In this document: positions 11,419 to 12,631 of the stretch, in pieces
Layout: each line of letters opens with the position of its first letter
Position numbering within the stretch: the first letter of the stretch is position 1
NCBI GenBank assembly: GCA_038207745.1
Contig: JBBQZL010000062.1
Coordinates: forward strand, 1-12,631
Reading direction: 5' to 3'
Length of the DNA: 12,631 nt
Origin: JBBQZL01 sp038207745
Lineage (GTDB): Bacteria; Actinomycetota; Thermoleophilia; Solirubrobacterales; 70-9
Notes under the pieces: model-generated
Databases searched by the model: none
Seen by the model: only the letters and a program-made list of their open reading frames with translations
What the model was told of the DNA's origin: nothing
Translations under genes and position numbers: made by a program

Positions 11419-12631
11419 TCAAGGTTTGCGGAAGACATGCAGGTACTTGCTTGACGGTTGACCCGGCTGCCCGAGCGGCGTGTTGTTGCCCTGGGCGACG
11501 CATGCGGGGGTCGGAAGGTCATTGGAGTTTCGCCTGTCGGCATAGGCAAAGTTCTGAAGGGACTCATAGACCTGCTGCGCCGAGCGCGGAGGTCCGAGCG
11601 GCGGCGGCGGGTTGTTCGTGTGGACCGAGTTCGTGAAGGTCGTCTGCTCGGCCGGGGTCAACTCGGACCAGTCGCGGAATATCGCGTTGACGCCGGAGGA
11701 GCACTGGTAGGTCTGGAAGGACTTGAGACCGGTCTTGACGTCGGCGAGTCCGCCCGCTTTGGGGTAGGCGTTGTTGCGATTGACCTTGAGGCGCTTCGGA
11801 TAGGTCGCCAAAGCATCGGGTCCGAGAATCGACCCGATGCGCAGGTAGCGGACACTCCTGTTGTCGGTGTCGGCGGTTGCGCCCTCCGCATTGGTGACGG
11901 TCGCGCCGTTGCCGAGGAACGCGGCGACCTCGTACCGGTACATCTTCAGGGTTTCCAGCAGCGGATCGAGTTCCTTGAGGAAGGGCTGGATCCTGGTCAG
12001 GAGGGGCGGCAGGTCAGACTTGAGGAAGGCGCGGAGCGACGGGTAGGCCCTGTCGGCGTAGTCGGTCATGGTCTTGAGCCCGACGAAGAACCCACGCAGT
12101 TCGGGGGTCAGGTCCCGGACGTCTTTCAGCACCGGGGTCAGCTCCTTGACCGCCGGGCGAAGCTGCGTGACCAGAGGATTTGCGTTGGTCGCGAACTGAT
12201 CAAGCCTGTTGAGGGTGAGGGTCGACTCGTCGAGGAAGGTCGGCAGGACGCGGAAGAGATCCTCGATGTCCTGGTTTCGCTGTGCGGTGGTGGTGAAGAC
12301 CGCGTTGCTGTTCTCGACCAGCGTTCTGAGCTGACCCTGACGCTCACCAAGAGCGTTGAAGACGACGCCGGTGTTCTTGACCAGCTGATGGACCGCGTTG
12401 TTCTGGGTATCGAGCGTGGTCAAGACCTTGTTGGCATCGGTAAGGGTTGGCTGCAGCAGACCAAAGGCGGCGCTGAGATCGCCGCTCCTGCCCTTCAGCG
12501 CAACCGAAGCGTCGGCCATCCAGCTCTGGAACGCGATACGGGTCGGCTCGTCAAATGCGCGGAGGATCTCGTCGAGCTGTACAGACTGCGCAACCTGGAG
12601 CGGGCTGATCGTGGCTCCGTCAGGAAGCATC
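11419..12631 (-). CDS. MCE-family (MlaD-like) lipid-transport protein, C-terminal part
   Basis: About 404 codons are in view and the frame is open at the window edge; the ATG at 12630 is internal, since the N-terminal anchor and MCE domain should lie beyond it. The visible part begins LPDGATISPLQVAQSVQLDE, the style of the junction after an actinobacterial MCE domain, then FDEPTRIAFQSWM, and a long helical region (about 40-235) with repeated heptad-like patterns such as LRTLVENSNAVF and LTPELRGFFVGLKTM. The remainder is Pro/Asn/Gln-rich with two cysteines. In mycobacteria MCE proteins form hexameric channels that carry lipids from outside to a YrbE/MceG ABC transporter. The gene's lie suggests that the rest of an mce operon is upstream, to the right. 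Start and domain content cannot be confirmed here. Confidence 0.82.
   Translation of the reverse strand, partial: MLPDGATISPLQVAQSVQLDEILRAFDEPTRIAFQSWMADASVALKGRSGDLSAAFGLLQPTLTDANKVLTTLDTQNNAVHQLVKNTGVVFNALGERQGQLRTLVENSNAVFTTTAQRNQDIEDLFRVLPTFLDESTLTLNRLDQFATNANPLVTQLRPAVKELTPVLKDVRDLTPELRGFFVGLKTMTDYADRAYPSLRAFLKSDLPPLLTRIQPFLKELDPLLETLKMYRYEVAAFLGNGATVTNAEGATADTDNRSVRYLRIGSILGPDALATYPKRLKVNRNNAYPKAGGLADVKTGLKSFQTYQCSSGVNAIFRDWSELTPAEQTTFTNSVHTNNPPPPLGPPRSAQQVYESLQNFAYADRRNSNDLPTPACVAQGNNTPLGQPGQPSSKYLHVFRKP

Noticed and set aside
1..12631. CRISPR arrays, tRNA or rRNA genes, insertion sequences
   Set aside because: I saw no regularly spaced repeats, cloverleaf-like sequence, rRNA segments, transposase frames or long terminal inverted repeats.

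Overview
The window is GC-rich, dense bacterial DNA with no RNA gene, CRISPR array or insertion sequence that I can see. The combination of an MCE-type lipid-transport protein, a secreted lysine-rich protein of a style I associate with Solirubrobacterales/Thermoleophilia, and genes that look leaderless points to a high-GC actinomycete, most likely of class Thermoleophilia. This is inference from protein style, not a database match.

Layout. 1-926 (+): a GH130 beta-mannoside phosphorylase/hydrolase, probably missing only the first base of its start codon. 1124-2526 (+): an AbiE-type toxin-antitoxin (TA) pair in reversed order, the AbiEii-like nucleotidyltransferase before the AbiEi-like antitoxin, overlapping by 4 bases. 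2626-4263 (+): a von Willebrand factor A protein and a small two-helix membrane protein. 4401-5472 (+): an MntA/HepT pair in which MntA carries an N-terminal helix-turn-helix-like extension. 5469-6965 (-): a Fic protein with an N-terminal AbiEi-like region, convergent with HepT and overlapping its stop codon. 7143-9522 (+): a secreted GH5 hydrolase resembling endoglycoceramidases, followed after 4 bases by exodeoxyribonuclease III. 9580-10305 (-): a Phd/YefM antitoxin and PIN-domain (VapC) toxin. 10355-10382: a very strong intrinsic terminator. 10438-11220 (-): the secreted lysine-rich protein. 11419-12631 (-): the C-terminal part of an MCE-family protein that runs off the window.

The main theme is a stack of four different toxin-antitoxin or self-regulated toxin modules within about 9 kb, set among ordinary metabolic, repair and envelope genes. 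Three of the four (AbiEii, MntA, Fic) belong to families that transfer nucleotides or AMP to targets; the fourth is a ribonuclease of the PIN family. Two of the modules start with no Shine-Dalgarno sequence and have a -10-like hexamer 6-7 bases before the ATG, suggesting leaderless transcripts. Short repeats overlap these promoters and are candidate autoregulatory operators. Each family is known; the arrangement, the reversed AbiE order, the HTH-MntA fusion and the AbiEi-Fic fusion with a variant Fic motif are the points that deserve attention. I cannot show that the cluster is one functional system.
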